The position numbers and the translations under genes were made by a program. Of a stretch of DNA of 64,000 bases, positions 41,576-50,673 are shown piece after piece (position 1 is the stretch's first letter; each line of letters opens with the position of its first letter). The stretch lies in contig NZ_CP095376.1 in NCBI RefSeq assembly GCF_023008405.1, positions 6,490,501-6,554,500 of the forward strand, in the 5' to 3' direction. The stretch comes from Amycolatopsis sp. FBCC-B4732. Its GTDB lineage: Bacteria; Actinomycetota; Actinomycetes; Mycobacteriales; Pseudonocardiaceae. The notes under the pieces are model-generated. The model was given only the letters and a program-made list of their open reading frames with translations, was not told the origin of the DNA and did not search any database.

Positions 41576-43300
41576 GTGGGCATCGCGCTCGCCGTCGCCC
41601 CCGTCGTCCTCGTGACGCTGCTCATCGGCGTCCGCGGAGTCGCGGCGATGCGCACGACGTCCGACTTCCTGGTCGCCTCCCGCCGGATCTCGCCGCTGGT
41701 CAACTCGGCCGCCGTCTCCGGCGAATACCTGTCCGCGGCGAGCTTCCTCGGCGTCGCGGGCCTCGTCGTCAAGGACGGCATCGGTGCCCTCTGGTACCCG
41801 GTCGGCTTCACCGCAGGCTACATCGCGATGCTCGTCCTCGTCGCCGCCCCGATGCGGCGCTCGGGCGCGCTGACCGTCCCGGACTTCGCCGAAGCCCGGC
41901 TCAACTCCCCCGCGCTGCGCCGCCTCACCGCCGTCGTGGTCCTGGTGATCGGCACCATCTACGTCGTCCCGCAGTTCCGCACCGCCGGGCTGGTGCTCAC
42001 CGCGGTCGGCGGCACGCCGTACTGGGTCGGCGTGGTCCTGGCGGGCGCCGCGGTCAGCGTCACGCTCGCGCTCGGCGGGATGCGCGCGGCGACCTACGTC
42101 CAGGCGTTCCAGTTCGTGCTCAAGCTGCTGCTGTTCCTCATCCCGGCGATCTGGCTCGTCCTCCAGGCGGGCGCGGTCAACCGGACCGACGCGCTCAACC
42201 CCGTCGAGTTCACCCACTTCGCCCGCGAAACCCCGGTGCGCTTCGAAGTCGACGTCACCATGGAGATCCGCGAGCCGACCCCGGTGCGGCGCAACGGCAT
42301 CGGGGAAACTCTGCCGCCGGGTGAATTCACCACGCACAGCCAGGACGAGGTCGTGTTCGGCGCGGGCGCGGCGGTCCCGGCGGTCCGCGGCGGCGCCCCG
42401 CTCGGCGGCGCCGACTGGCAGCGGCCGCTGCTCGACCTCGGCGACCAGGGCTACCCGCTGCTCGGCACCTGGTCCGTGCTCATCGCGACCATGCTCGGCA
42501 CGATGGGCCTGCCGCACGTGCTCATGCGCTTCCACACGAGCCCGGACGGCCGCGCCGCGCGCCGCACCGCCGCGATCACCGTGGCGCTGCTGGGGATCTT
42601 CTACCTCTTCCCCGGCATCTACGGCGTGCTCGGCCGGGTCCTCGTGCCCGGGCTGTACCTCTCCGGCGCGACGGACACGGTGGTCGTCGCGCTGCCGTAC
42701 CAAGTGGACAGTGGCTGGGCCGGCGGTCTCTTCACGGCGTTGCTGACCGCGGGCGCGTTCGCCGCGTTCCTGGCGACGTCGCTCGGCCTGCTGCTGGTGA
42801 TGTCCGGCGCCATCGCGCACGACCTCGTGCCCGGCGGGCTGCGCCGGCTGCGGATCGCGGTGTTCGGCGTCGCCGCGATCATGGTGCTGCTGGCGCTGCG
42901 CTCGGCCGAGCTCGACGCGGGGGTGCTCGTCACGTGGGGCTTCACCGTGGCCGCGTCGACGTTCTGCCCGCTGCTCGTGCTCGGCATCTGGTGGCCGCGG
43001 CTGACCGCGGCGGGCGGGATCGCCGGGGTGCTGACCGGGCTCGTCGCGTCGTCGGGCTCGATCCTGTTCGCCCTCGCCGGGCCGGACCTGCACGGCTGGG
43101 TGGCGATCTTGGTGCAGCAACCGGCACCCTGGTCGGTACCGCTGGCATTCGGCGCAATGGTGCTGGTCTCCCTGCGGGGCAGGCCACCCACCTGGTCGAC
43201 GGCGGCGATGCTCCGGTTGCACCTGGACGAACCCCGTTCGACGGAACCGCGTGACCGTTCGTCAACCGTTCGTCGTCTGGCCCGGCTGTTGAGCCGCTGA
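41576..43300 (+). CDS. Sodium:solute symporter family protein
   Basis: A 574-residue transporter of the SSS family with about 13 helices. The opening FLVASRRISPLVNSAAVSGEYLSAASFLGVAGLVVKDGI and the later LIATMLGTMGLPHVLMRFHTSPDGRAARR match the ActP/MctC-type carboxylate symporters. Residues about 215-290 form an unusually long hydrophilic loop, rich in Glu, Arg and Val, absent from ActP at 43718. The GTG at 41576 follows GGAG. The substrate is probably a short monocarboxylate, by family. Confidence 0.85.
   Translation: MGIALAVAPVVLVTLLIGVRGVAAMRTTSDFLVASRRISPLVNSAAVSGEYLSAASFLGVAGLVVKDGIGALWYPVGFTAGYIAMLVLVAAPMRRSGALTVPDFAEARLNSPALRRLTAVVVLVIGTIYVVPQFRTAGLVLTAVGGTPYWVGVVLAGAAVSVTLALGGMRAATYVQAFQFVLKLLLFLIPAIWLVLQAGAVNRTDALNPVEFTHFARETPVRFEVDVTMEIREPTPVRRNGIGETLPPGEFTTHSQDEVVFGAGAAVPAVRGGAPLGGADWQRPLLDLGDQGYPLLGTWSVLIATMLGTMGLPHVLMRFHTSPDGRAARRTAAITVALLGIFYLFPGIYGVLGRVLVPGLYLSGATDTVVVALPYQVDSGWAGGLFTALLTAGAFAAFLATSLGLLLVMSGAIAHDLVPGGLRRLRIAVFGVAAIMVLLALRSAELDAGVLVTWGFTVAASTFCPLLVLGIWWPRLTAAGGIAGVLTGLVASSGSILFALAGPDLHGWVAILVQQPAPWSVPLAFGAMVLVSLRGRPPTWSTAAMLRLHLDEPRSTEPRDRSSTVRRLARLLSR
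43254..43274 (+). promoter_or_regulatory. Tandem LytTR-consensus half-sites upstream of DUF485-actP
   Basis: ACCGTTCGTC occurs at 43254-43263 and 43265-43274. Each fits the published LytTR consensus [TA][AC][CA]GTTN[AG][TG] at all nine positions. A weaker CCCGTTCGA lies 21 bp upstream (43233-43241), the usual two-turn spacing. They overlap the end of the symporter gene, about 100 bp before the DUF485 start. Confidence 0.55.
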
Positions 43301-43373
43301 ATCTTCACGCGAGACTCACACGTCCCTACGGTGTCGCACGTCACTTTCCGCAGCGTCGCAGGGAGCAGCAGCG

Positions 43374-43721
43374 ATGAGCACTACGGACACCGGCGGGCCC
43401 CCGGAAACGTCTGAGACGGTCTGGGAACACGCACACGACAGCACCGAGTTCCGGGAGCTGCGCAGCCGCCTGCGCCGGTTCGTCTTCCCCATGACGGCGT
43501 TGTTCCTGGTCTGGTACCTGCTGTACGTGCTGCTCGCGGACTACGCGCACGGCTTCATGAGCACCAAGCTCTTCGGGAACATCAACGTCGGGCTGGTCTT
43601 CGGCCTGCTGCAGTTCGTTTCGACGTTCGTCATCACCGGGTTGTACGTCCGCTACGCGAACCGGAAGCTCGACCCCGTGGCCGAGAAGATCCGGGAAGAC
43701 ATCGAGAAGGAGCAGGCATGA
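43374..43721 (+). CDS. DUF485 membrane protein (YjcH-like)
   Basis: A 115-residue protein with two transmembrane helices: FVFPMTALFLVWYLLYVLLADYAHGFM and VGLVFGLLQFVSTFVITGLYVRYANRKLDPVAEKIR, the DUF485 signature. DUF485 genes are commonly paired with acetate symporter actP, and here the stop overlaps the actP ATG (ATGA, 43718-43721). It probably assists ActP. Confidence 0.92.
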   Translation: MSTTDTGGPPETSETVWEHAHDSTEFRELRSRLRRFVFPMTALFLVWYLLYVLLADYAHGFMSTKLFGNINVGLVFGLLQFVSTFVITGLYVRYANRKLDPVAEKIREDIEKEQA

Positions 43722-45328
43722 CCGCGACCCTTGCCGCGAGCGTCGAGGGCAGCAACCCGCTCCTCAACATCGGCATCTTCGCCCTCTTCGTGCTCATCAC
43801 GCTGGTGATCGTGTTCCGCGCCAGCCGCAACTCCAAGACGGCATCGGACTACTACGCCGCCGGCCGCGCCTTCACCGGCCCGCAGAACGGCGTCGCGATC
43901 TCGGGTGACTACCTTTCGGCGGCGTCGTTCCTCGGCATCGCCGGTGCCATCGCGATCAACGGCTACGACGGCTTCCTCTACTCCATCGGCTTCCTGGTCG
44001 CGTGGCTCGTCGCGCTGCTGCTGGTCGCGGAACTGCTGCGCAACACCGGCAAGTTCACGATGGGCGACGTGCTCGCGTTCCGCATGAAGCAGCGCCCGGT
44101 GCGGGCCGCGGCCGCGACGTCGACGCTGATCGTGTCGTTCTTCTACCTGCTGGCGCAGATGGCGGGCGCCGGCGGTCTCGTCGCGCTGCTGCTCGGCGTC
44201 GAAGGCTCCGGCGCGCAGGCGCTGGTCATCGCCGTGGTCGGCATCATCATGATCGCCTACGTGCTGATCGGCGGCATGAAGGGCACCACCTGGGTCCAGA
44301 TCATCAAGGCCGCGCTGCTGATCGTCGGCGCGCTCGCGATGACGCTGTGGGTGCTGGGCAAGTACGGCTTCAACTTCTCCAGCCTGCTGCAGGCCGCCGT
44401 CGACAAGGCGGGGAAGGCCGGCGAGACGCTACTCGGCCCGGGCAAGCAGTACGGCGCCACCGGAACGTCCAAACTGGACTTCCTGTCCCTCGGCATCGCC
44501 CTGGTGCTGGGCACCGCCGGCCTGCCGCACGTCCTGATGCGCTTCTACACCGTGCCGACCGCCCGCGACGCGCGCCGCTCGGTCGTCTGGGCGATCGTGC
44601 TGATCGGCGTGTTCTACCTGTTCACGCTGGTGCTCGGCTACGGCGCCGGTGCGCTGGTCGGGCCGGACACGATCAAGAAGGCGCCCGGCGGGGTCAACTC
44701 CGCGGCGCCGCTGCTCGCGCTCGAACTGGGCGGGCCGGTGCTGCTGGGCCTGATCTCCGCGGTCGCGTTCGCCACGATCCTCGCGGTGGTCGCCGGCCTG
44801 ACGATCACGGCGTCGGCGTCCTTCGCGCACGACGTCTACGCGAACGTCGTCAAGCGGGGCAAGACGTCGCCGGACGCCGAGGTCAAGGTCGCCCGGATCA
44901 CCGCGCTGGTGATCGGCGCCCTCGCGATCGGCGGCGGCATCCTGGCCAACGGGCAGAACGTCGCCTTCCTGGTGGCGCTCGCCTTCGCGGTCGCGGCGTC
45001 GGCGAACCTGCCGACGATCCTGTACTCGCTGTTCTGGAAGCGGTTCAACACCCAGGGCGCGCTGTGGTCGATCTACGGTGGCCTGGCCATCACGATCGTG
45101 CTGATCGTCTTCTCGCCGGCGGTTTCCGGCAAGAGCACGTCGATGTTCAAGAACGCCGACTTCGCCTGGTTCCCGCTGAGCAACCCGGGCATCGTCTCGA
45201 TCCCGGCCGCGTTCGTCCTGGGCTGGCTGGGCACGGTCCTGTCCAAGGAGCACGACGAGAAGAAGTACGCCGAGATGGAGGTCCGGTCGCTGACCGGCGC
45301 GGGTGCCGAGAAGGCCGTCGCGCACTGA
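43718..45328 (+). CDS. actP: Cation/acetate symporter
   Basis: A 536-residue SSS-family transporter for acetate and similar monocarboxylates with Na+ or H+. YYAAGRAFTGPQNGVAISGDYLSAASFLGIAGAIAINGYDGF, GTAGLPHVLMRFYTVPTARDARRSVVWA and ANLPTILYSLFWKRFNTQGALWSIYGG are typical. About 13 helices, normal length. It is second in the DUF485-actP pair. The two-component genes 2.6 kb upstream are the probable regulators. A bidirectional terminator follows. Confidence 0.93.
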   Translation: MTATLAASVEGSNPLLNIGIFALFVLITLVIVFRASRNSKTASDYYAAGRAFTGPQNGVAISGDYLSAASFLGIAGAIAINGYDGFLYSIGFLVAWLVALLLVAELLRNTGKFTMGDVLAFRMKQRPVRAAAATSTLIVSFFYLLAQMAGAGGLVALLLGVEGSGAQALVIAVVGIIMIAYVLIGGMKGTTWVQIIKAALLIVGALAMTLWVLGKYGFNFSSLLQAAVDKAGKAGETLLGPGKQYGATGTSKLDFLSLGIALVLGTAGLPHVLMRFYTVPTARDARRSVVWAIVLIGVFYLFTLVLGYGAGALVGPDTIKKAPGGVNSAAPLLALELGGPVLLGLISAVAFATILAVVAGLTITASASFAHDVYANVVKRGKTSPDAEVKVARITALVIGALAIGGGILANGQNVAFLVALAFAVAASANLPTILYSLFWKRFNTQGALWSIYGGLAITIVLIVFSPAVSGKSTSMFKNADFAWFPLSNPGIVSIPAAFVLGWLGTVLSKEHDEKKYAEMEVRSLTGAGAEKAVAH

Positions 45329-45340
45329 CCCCCCGAAACA

Positions 45341-45379
45341 CCGAAGGCCGTCGTGAGTCACCCTCGCGGCGGCCTTCGG
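45341..45379. terminator. Bidirectional terminator between actP and PEP mutase-like gene
   Basis: CCGAAGGCCG (45341-45350) pairs with CGGCCTTCGG (45370-45379), continued inward by further GC pairs, between two convergent genes. Confidence 0.8.
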
Positions 45380-45385
45380 CCATTC

Positions 45386-46123
45386 TCAGTAGGGCAACTT
45401 GCCTTCGGCGACCCCGGAAAGGGCCGCTTCGAGCTGCTTGCGGGCGTACTGCCACAGCCCCCCGCCGAGCGAAATCCTCGCCACCCCCAGTCCGGCGAGG
45501 CCTTCGAGGTCCGGGCTGCCCGGCCACGCGGGCGCGTTGACGGCGCCGCCGACCCCCTGCACGAACTCCGCGATCAGCTCCGGCGTGCGCAGGTGGATCG
45601 GGTAGACGCAGTCGGCGCCCGCTTCGAGGTAGGCCTTCGCCCGGGCGACGCCGTCGGCCAGCGCTTCCTTCGCGTCGACGCCGCGGAAGGAGTCGACGCG
45701 GGCGTTGATCACCAGGCCGTCGCCCGCCGCCTCGCGCAGGGCGGCGATCCGCGCGGCCTGCTCGGCGACCGGCCGCACCCCGCCGGTGGCGTGGTCGGTG
45801 TCCTCGAAGTTGCAGCCGGCCGCGCCCGCGTCGGCCAGCCGTCCGGCGAGCTCGGCGCCGGACAGGCCGTAGCCCGACTCGGCGTCGACGGTCACCGGCA
45901 CGCCGACCGCCTTGGCGATCCGCGCGGCGGCGGCGAACATCTCGTCCGCCGGCGCCTGCTCCCCGTCGGCGAACCCGAGCGCGGCCGCTGCGGCGACCGA
46001 ACTGGTCGCGACGGCCGCGAACCCGGCGGCTTCGACGAGCTTGGCGGTATCGGCGTCCCAGGCGTTCGGCAGCACGAGCGGCTTGCCGGGAACGTGCAGC
46101 GCCTTGAGCGCGGCGGCGGTCAC
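45386..46123 (-). CDS. Isocitrate lyase/PEP mutase family protein
   Basis: A 245-residue TIM-barrel enzyme of the PEP mutase/isocitrate lyase group. LVLPNAWDADTAKLVEAAGFAAVATSS is the first barrel segment, VPVTVDAESGYG the metal/substrate segment, and CNFEDTDHATGGVRPVAEQAARI the usual Glu-Asp pair. The short PEPM-like clade includes oxaloacetate hydrolases and uncharacterised actinobacterial proteins, and the reaction is not certain. The GTG at 46123 overlaps the stop of the CMD gene (GTGA). Confidence 0.86.
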   Translation of the reverse strand: MTAAALKALHVPGKPLVLPNAWDADTAKLVEAAGFAAVATSSVAAAAALGFADGEQAPADEMFAAAARIAKAVGVPVTVDAESGYGLSGAELAGRLADAGAAGCNFEDTDHATGGVRPVAEQAARIAALREAAGDGLVINARVDSFRGVDAKEALADGVARAKAYLEAGADCVYPIHLRTPELIAEFVQGVGGAVNAPAWPGSPDLEGLAGLGVARISLGGGLWQYARKQLEAALSGVAEGKLPY

Positions 46124-46581
46124 GAGTCCCGCTTCGGCAGTGGCGTGTGGCTGGTGATGGTCATCCGGTTCCAGCTGTTGATCGCGATGATCTCCCACGC
46201 CACCGCGCGGTACTGGTCTTCGGTGAACACCTGCGCGGCCTGCTCGTAGACGTCGTCGGGGACGGTCTGGGTCGCGGCCAGCTTGGTCATCGCTTCGGTG
46301 AGGGCGAGGGCGGCCTGCTCCTGCTCGGTGAACAGGTCCGTCTCGCGCCAGCCGTCGAGGACGAACAGCCGCCGCGGCGACTCGCCCAGCTCCAGGGCGT
46401 CGCGGGAGTGCATGTCGAGGCAGAACGCGCAGCCGTTGATCTGCGACGCGCGGGTCTTGACGAGTTCGAGGAGTTTCGGGTCGAGCCCGGCGTTGGCCCC
46501 GGCCTTGTTCACTTCGGCCTGCAGGTTCGCCATCGCCTGGTAGAGCTCGGGGGCGCCCCCGAGTCCGATTCGCTTGGTCAT
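46120..46581 (-). CDS. Carboxymuconolactone decarboxylase (AhpD-like) family protein
   Basis: A 153-residue helical protein with the redox-type CMD motif INGCAFCLDMHSRDALELGE (Cys51 and Cys54 with His), pointing to an AhpD-like alkylhydroperoxidase rather than a true decarboxylase. It is divergent from the MocR gene at 46628, with GGTCCA repeats between. It is the first gene of a two-gene unit with the PEP mutase-like gene and is the probable MocR target. Confidence 0.88.
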   Translation of the reverse strand: MTKRIGLGGAPELYQAMANLQAEVNKAGANAGLDPKLLELVKTRASQINGCAFCLDMHSRDALELGESPRRLFVLDGWRETDLFTEQEQAALALTEAMTKLAATQTVPDDVYEQAAQVFTEDQYRAVAWEIIAINSWNRMTITSHTPLPKRDS

Positions 46582-46603
46582 GACGTTCACGCTAGCCCGA
46601 ACT

Positions 46604-46646
46604 GGTCCACGGGTATGGTCCAGTGACATGGCAGATATGTGGTCCA
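46604..46646. promoter_or_regulatory. Three GGTCCA repeats, candidate MocR operator
   Basis: GGTCCA occurs at 46604, 46617 and 46641, each followed by G or C and preceded by T, in the divergent CMD/MocR gap and the first codons of the MocR gene. MocR/PdxR regulators are known to bind direct GGTCC-type repeats. The third copy lies inside the coding start. Confidence 0.55.
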
Positions 46647-48022
46647 GTTCCGGCGTCGACGGCGGCCCGTCGAGCGGCCTGGACGTCCACCTCGATTGGC
46701 AGCCCGCCACCGGCCGGAGCGGCCTCGCGGCGGCGATCCGCGCGGCCATCCGCGAGGGCCGCTGGCAACCGGACGCGGCGGTGCCCTCGACCCGCGCGCT
46801 GGCCCAGGACCTGGGCGTCGCCCGCGGCACGGTCACGCGCGTGTACGCCGACCTGGCCGCCGAGGGCTACCTGCGCACGGCCCAGGGCGCACCGACCCGC
46901 GTCGCGACGGCCGGTTCGCTCCCCCAGTCCGCTCCGCGCCAAGCGCCCCGCGATCCCGCGCCCCGCTGGGACCTGCGGCCGGGCCGCCCGGACCTGACGG
47001 CGTTCCCGCGTCAGGCGTGGCTCAGCGCGACCCGCCGCGCCCTGCTGCGCACCCCGGCGTCGGCGTTCGGCTACGAGTCGGAGCTGGGCGCGCCGGAGCT
47101 GCGGGACACCCTCGCGGGCTACCTCGCCCGCGCCCGCGGGGTGGTGGCCGACCCGGCGCGAATCGTCGTCTGCCACGGGTATTCGCACGCCATCGCGGTG
47201 CTGTCCCGTGCTTTGTTCGGCTTGGGCGTCGGCGAAGTGGCGTTCGAAAACCCGTCACTGGGCATGTACCGCTCGATCGCGGCGGCCCAGGGCCCGCGGG
47301 TGGTCGGCGTGCCGGTCGACGAGCACGGCCTCGACGTGTCCGCTTTGGACAGTCCGGCCGTCGTCGTGACGGCGGCGCACCAGTACCCCACCGGCGTCAC
47401 GCTCGCCCCGCACCGCCGGGCCGCGCTGACGCGCTCCGGCGCGTACGTGCTGGAGGACGACTACGACGGCGAGTTCCGGTTCGACCACCAGCAGGTCGGC
47501 GCGCTGCAGGCGCTGGCCCCGGAGCGGGTCGTCTACGCGGGAACGGCGAGCAAGACGCTCGCCCCGGCCCTGCGCCTGGCCTGGCTGGTGCTGCCGAGGT
47601 CACTGGTGGAACCGGTCCGCGCGGCGATGGCCGACAGCGGCTCCCGCCCGGCGGTGCTGAACCAGCTGGCCTTGGCGGAGCTGATCGACTCGGGCGCATA
47701 CGACCGGCACGTCCGCCGCAGCCGCGCGGAGTACCGCTCGCGCCGCACCCGCCTGCTGGCCGCGTTGCCGGATTCGGTCCGCCCTGAGGGCATTTCGGCG
47801 GGGCTGCACCTGCTGCTGGTGCTGCCACCGGGCGGCCCGACGGAGACGCAGGCCCTCGCGGCCTGCCGCCGCCGAGCGATCGGCATCGAAGGCTTGGGCA
47901 GCCACTGGATGGACGCGAACCGCCCGGGCGGCCTGATCGTCGGCTACGCGGCCCCGGCGAAGCACGCTTTCGCCGGCGCGGCCCAGACGTTGATCGAGGC
48001 CCTGCACGAGATCACCAGCTGA
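46628..48022 (+). CDS. MocR-type GntR/aminotransferase regulator
   Basis: A 464-residue PLP-binding transcription factor. Residues 30-85 form a GntR winged helix (LAAAIRAAIREGRWQPDAAVPSTRALAQDLGVARGTVTRVYADLAAEGYL). Residues 115-464 are a fold type I aminotransferase domain with Lys309 in YAGTASKTLAP for the PLP aldimine, plus VLEDDYDGEFRFD. MocR proteins sense PLP or amino compounds. It is divergent from the CMD/PEP mutase-like pair; an ATG 9 bp farther in is also possible. Confidence 0.92.
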   Translation: MADMWSSSGVDGGPSSGLDVHLDWQPATGRSGLAAAIRAAIREGRWQPDAAVPSTRALAQDLGVARGTVTRVYADLAAEGYLRTAQGAPTRVATAGSLPQSAPRQAPRDPAPRWDLRPGRPDLTAFPRQAWLSATRRALLRTPASAFGYESELGAPELRDTLAGYLARARGVVADPARIVVCHGYSHAIAVLSRALFGLGVGEVAFENPSLGMYRSIAAAQGPRVVGVPVDEHGLDVSALDSPAVVVTAAHQYPTGVTLAPHRRAALTRSGAYVLEDDYDGEFRFDHQQVGALQALAPERVVYAGTASKTLAPALRLAWLVLPRSLVEPVRAAMADSGSRPAVLNQLALAELIDSGAYDRHVRRSRAEYRSRRTRLLAALPDSVRPEGISAGLHLLLVLPPGGPTETQALAACRRRAIGIEGLGSHWMDANRPGGLIVGYAAPAKHAFAGAAQTLIEALHEITS

Positions 48023-48043
48023 GCTCTCCCTTCTCCGGTGAAG

Positions 48044-48074
48044 CCGCGGGCCACCCGGTCCGGATGGCCCGCGG
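48044..48074. terminator. Bidirectional terminator after MocR gene
   Basis: 10-bp perfect arms CCGCGGGCCA and TGGCCCGCGG around an 11-base loop, between two convergent stops (48022 and 48081). Confidence 0.75.
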
Positions 48075-48080
48075 ACGTCA

Positions 48081-48806
48081 TCAGAACCAGCAGTCCGGCC
48101 GGACCCGCAGCAGTTCGGTCCGCAGCACGGGCGTCCCGTCGACGGGCGCGGGATCCTCCGCCGTCGGCTCGATGCCACCGGCGGCGACCTTGTCGAGGGT
48201 CTTCAGCCCCTCGGCCCCGACGGTCCCGAACACGGTGTAGTTCGGCCGCAGCGCGGAATCGCCGTAGACGACGAAGAACTGCGAACCGTTGGTGTCCGGC
48301 CCCGCGTTGGCCATCGCCAGCAACCCGCGCGCGTACACCCGCCGCGCCCCGGTCGGGTCGGTCGGCGCCGGCGGCAGGTCCACCGGGAGCTCGTCCTTGT
48401 ACTTGTAGCCCGGCCCGCCTTCCCCGGTCGCGCTCGGGTCGCCGCACTGCAGCACCTTCAGCGTCGGGTAGGCGGTGAGCCGGTGGCAGACGGTGTGGTC
48501 GTAGAACCGGTGCCGCGCGAGGTGCAGGAAGCTCTGCACGGTGCACGGCGCCTTCGCCCGGTCGAGCTTGAGCGGCAACGAACCCTGGCTGGTCGGGATC
48601 GCCACGCCGACCTTGCCGTGGTCCGGCGTCCACCGCGGATCGGGCGGCAGGGGCACCGGCCGCGACGCCGGTTCATCCGGCGTCTCGGTGTACTGACAAG
48701 GCCCATGCGTCGTCTTCGGCGGCGGCGCATCGGCCGCGGAGGCGACGCTGGTGCCCGCCGCGAACAACGCACCCACCGTCAGCGCGGTGACGAGTGTCTT
48801 CTTCAT
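48081..48806 (-). CDS. Secreted cyclophilin-type peptidyl-prolyl isomerase
   Basis: A 241-residue exported PPIase. The signal MKKTLVTALTVGALFAAGTSVASA is followed by the cyclophilin core: KAPCTVQSFLHLARHRFYDHTVCHRLTAYPTLKVLQCGDPSATGEGGPGYKYKDEL (His-Arg and Gln-Cys-Gly-Asp segment) and LLAMANAGPDTNGSQFFVVYGDSALRPNYTVFGTV. The catalytic Arg and the Gln-Phe motif are kept. ATG 48806 has GGAGG about nine bases upstream. It should help fold exported proteins. It is probably monocistronic. Confidence 0.92.
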   Translation of the reverse strand: MKKTLVTALTVGALFAAGTSVASAADAPPPKTTHGPCQYTETPDEPASRPVPLPPDPRWTPDHGKVGVAIPTSQGSLPLKLDRAKAPCTVQSFLHLARHRFYDHTVCHRLTAYPTLKVLQCGDPSATGEGGPGYKYKDELPVDLPPAPTDPTGARRVYARGLLAMANAGPDTNGSQFFVVYGDSALRPNYTVFGTVGAEGLKTLDKVAAGGIEPTAEDPAPVDGTPVLRTELLRVRPDCWF

Positions 48807-49040
48807 CCTGCACGCCCTCCCAGTGATCGCCCGTTTCCGGAGCGTCCCGCAGTCTAGGGCCCACCCCCGACAGGAATAACCGGCGAAAGTCGCCCGTGTC
48901 AGCCCATCGGGTGAACTCGCGGCGGGCACCCCCGGAAATTGTCGGACCCCCGGCGCACGATGGTGATCACGCGGCAGAGCGCCGCCCGGCGAAAGGGGCA
49001 CGACGTGACCGGAACAGTTGGTGCAGCAGGGATTCGGCAG

Positions 49041-50594
49041 CTAGCGCAGGCAGTCGCCGGGTTCCTGCGCGCCGTGCGGGGACTCGCCCTGAGGACGCTG
49101 GCCGACGCGTTCGCCATTACGCGACAAGGGAAAGCGGCGAGTGGACGGCCCGGCCGCGGCCGGGCGAGAGCCGCGCCGGAAAGACCCCAGCACGATCAGG
49201 AAGGTGAGCACGATTCCCGCGGCGATGACGAACACCGCCGCCCGGATCCCTTCGCCGGTCGCGATCCTCAGCGCTTCGCCGTCCGGCCGCCGGGCGCCGG
49301 TGGTGGTGGCGATCAGGACGAGCACCGCGAGCCCGGCCGCCGCACCCACGCCGGAACCGGTGGTGACGATCCCCGAGGCGACACCCTGCCGGTGGCCGGG
49401 CACGCCCGTCGCCGCGGCGATGTACATGGCCGTGAAGACCATCCCGTCACCGACGCTGACCACGATCAAACCGGGCACCAGCCAGGCGTAGGAGCCGTCC
49501 GGCGTCAGCGCGAAGCCGAGCAGGCACGTGCCCACGGCGCCGGTGGCGAGCGCGCCGAGCAGGGTGCGCCGCACCCCGATCCGCGTCACGACCGGACCGG
49601 CCAGCACCGAGCCGGCGACCACGATCGCGGTCGGCAGCAGGAACCCGAGCCCGGTGGCCAGCGCGTCGTACCCCCACACGTCCTGGAAGTGGAGGGAGAG
49701 GAAGTACAGCAGCGATCCGAACGTGGCCGTGAACATGAACGCGACCACCAGGGCCAGGGCGAGACTCGGGGTGCGCAGCAGGCCGCGGGGCAGCAGCGGG
49801 TCCGCGCCGCGCCGCTCGATCACCGCGAAGGCCCCGAGCAGCAGGGCTCCCGCGACCAGGGAGGCCACGATCCCGGGCGAACCCCACCCCGCGTCCGGCC
49901 CCCGGACCAGCGCGAACGCCAGCAGGGTCACCGCACCGGTGACGCTCAGCGTGCCGGCCAGGTCGAATCGCCGGCTCCCCGCACGCGGCCGGTCGGCCGC
50001 GATGAGCACGAACGCCGGCACGATCGCGCAGCCGGCCAGCGGAACGTTGACGAAGAACACCGCCTGCCACCCGAAAGCCTGGGTGAGCACGCCCCCGAGC
50101 AGCACCCCGATGACCAGGCCGGCGGCCCCGGCTCCGCCCCACACGCTCAGCGCGCGATTGCGGTCGCGTCCCTCGGCGAAGGTCGTGTTGATGATCGCCA
50201 GGGTGGTGGGAAAGACCAGCGCGCCGCCCAGGCCTTGCAGCGCGCGGCCGGCGAGCTGCCACAGCGGCACCGTGGCCAGGCCCCCGAGCACCGAAGCGAC
50301 CGCCTAAAGCGCCAGGCCGGCCACCAGCACCCGGCGCCGGCCGAGCAGGTCCGCGGCCCGCCCGCCGAACAGCAGGAAACCGCTGGAGGCGATCGCGTAC
50401 GTGCTGATCACCGCTTGGAGCGTCTGGGCCGAGTACCCCAGATCCCGGCCGATCGCGGGCAGCGCGACCACGACGATGTACTGATCGAGCGAAACGATCA
50501 GCATCGCGAACGCCAGCAGCGCCAGCAGCGCACCGCGGTCCTCGTGGCGCGCCACCGCGGGGTGCACGGCGGTCAGCTCCGGCTCGAACAGCAT
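49041..50594 (-). pseudogene. DHA2-type MFS drug exporter split by an in-frame amber codon
   Basis: A 14-helix EmrB/QacA-type exporter read in one frame from ATG 50594. The N-terminal 96 residues (LIVSLDQYIVVVALPAIGRDLGYS, then FGGRAADLLGRRRVLVAGLAL) end at TAG (50304-50306). The frame then continues without any shift into [41 protein letters not shown] and on for about 420 residues. Only one stop codon interrupts it, so this looks like a recent nonsense mutation, unless the amber is suppressed or is a sequencing error. TetR is divergent at 50716. Confidence 0.82.
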
Positions 50595-50673
50595 GTGTGC
50601 CTCCCGATGGTCACGACTGGACGCTGCCGAACTGTACGCTTCAGTACATATGAACTCAACTGTTCAGTTCAGA

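Noticed and set aside
48807..49040. Small plus-strand gene from GTG 48996
   Set aside because: The frame runs on into antisense of the exporter and loses any protein-like character.
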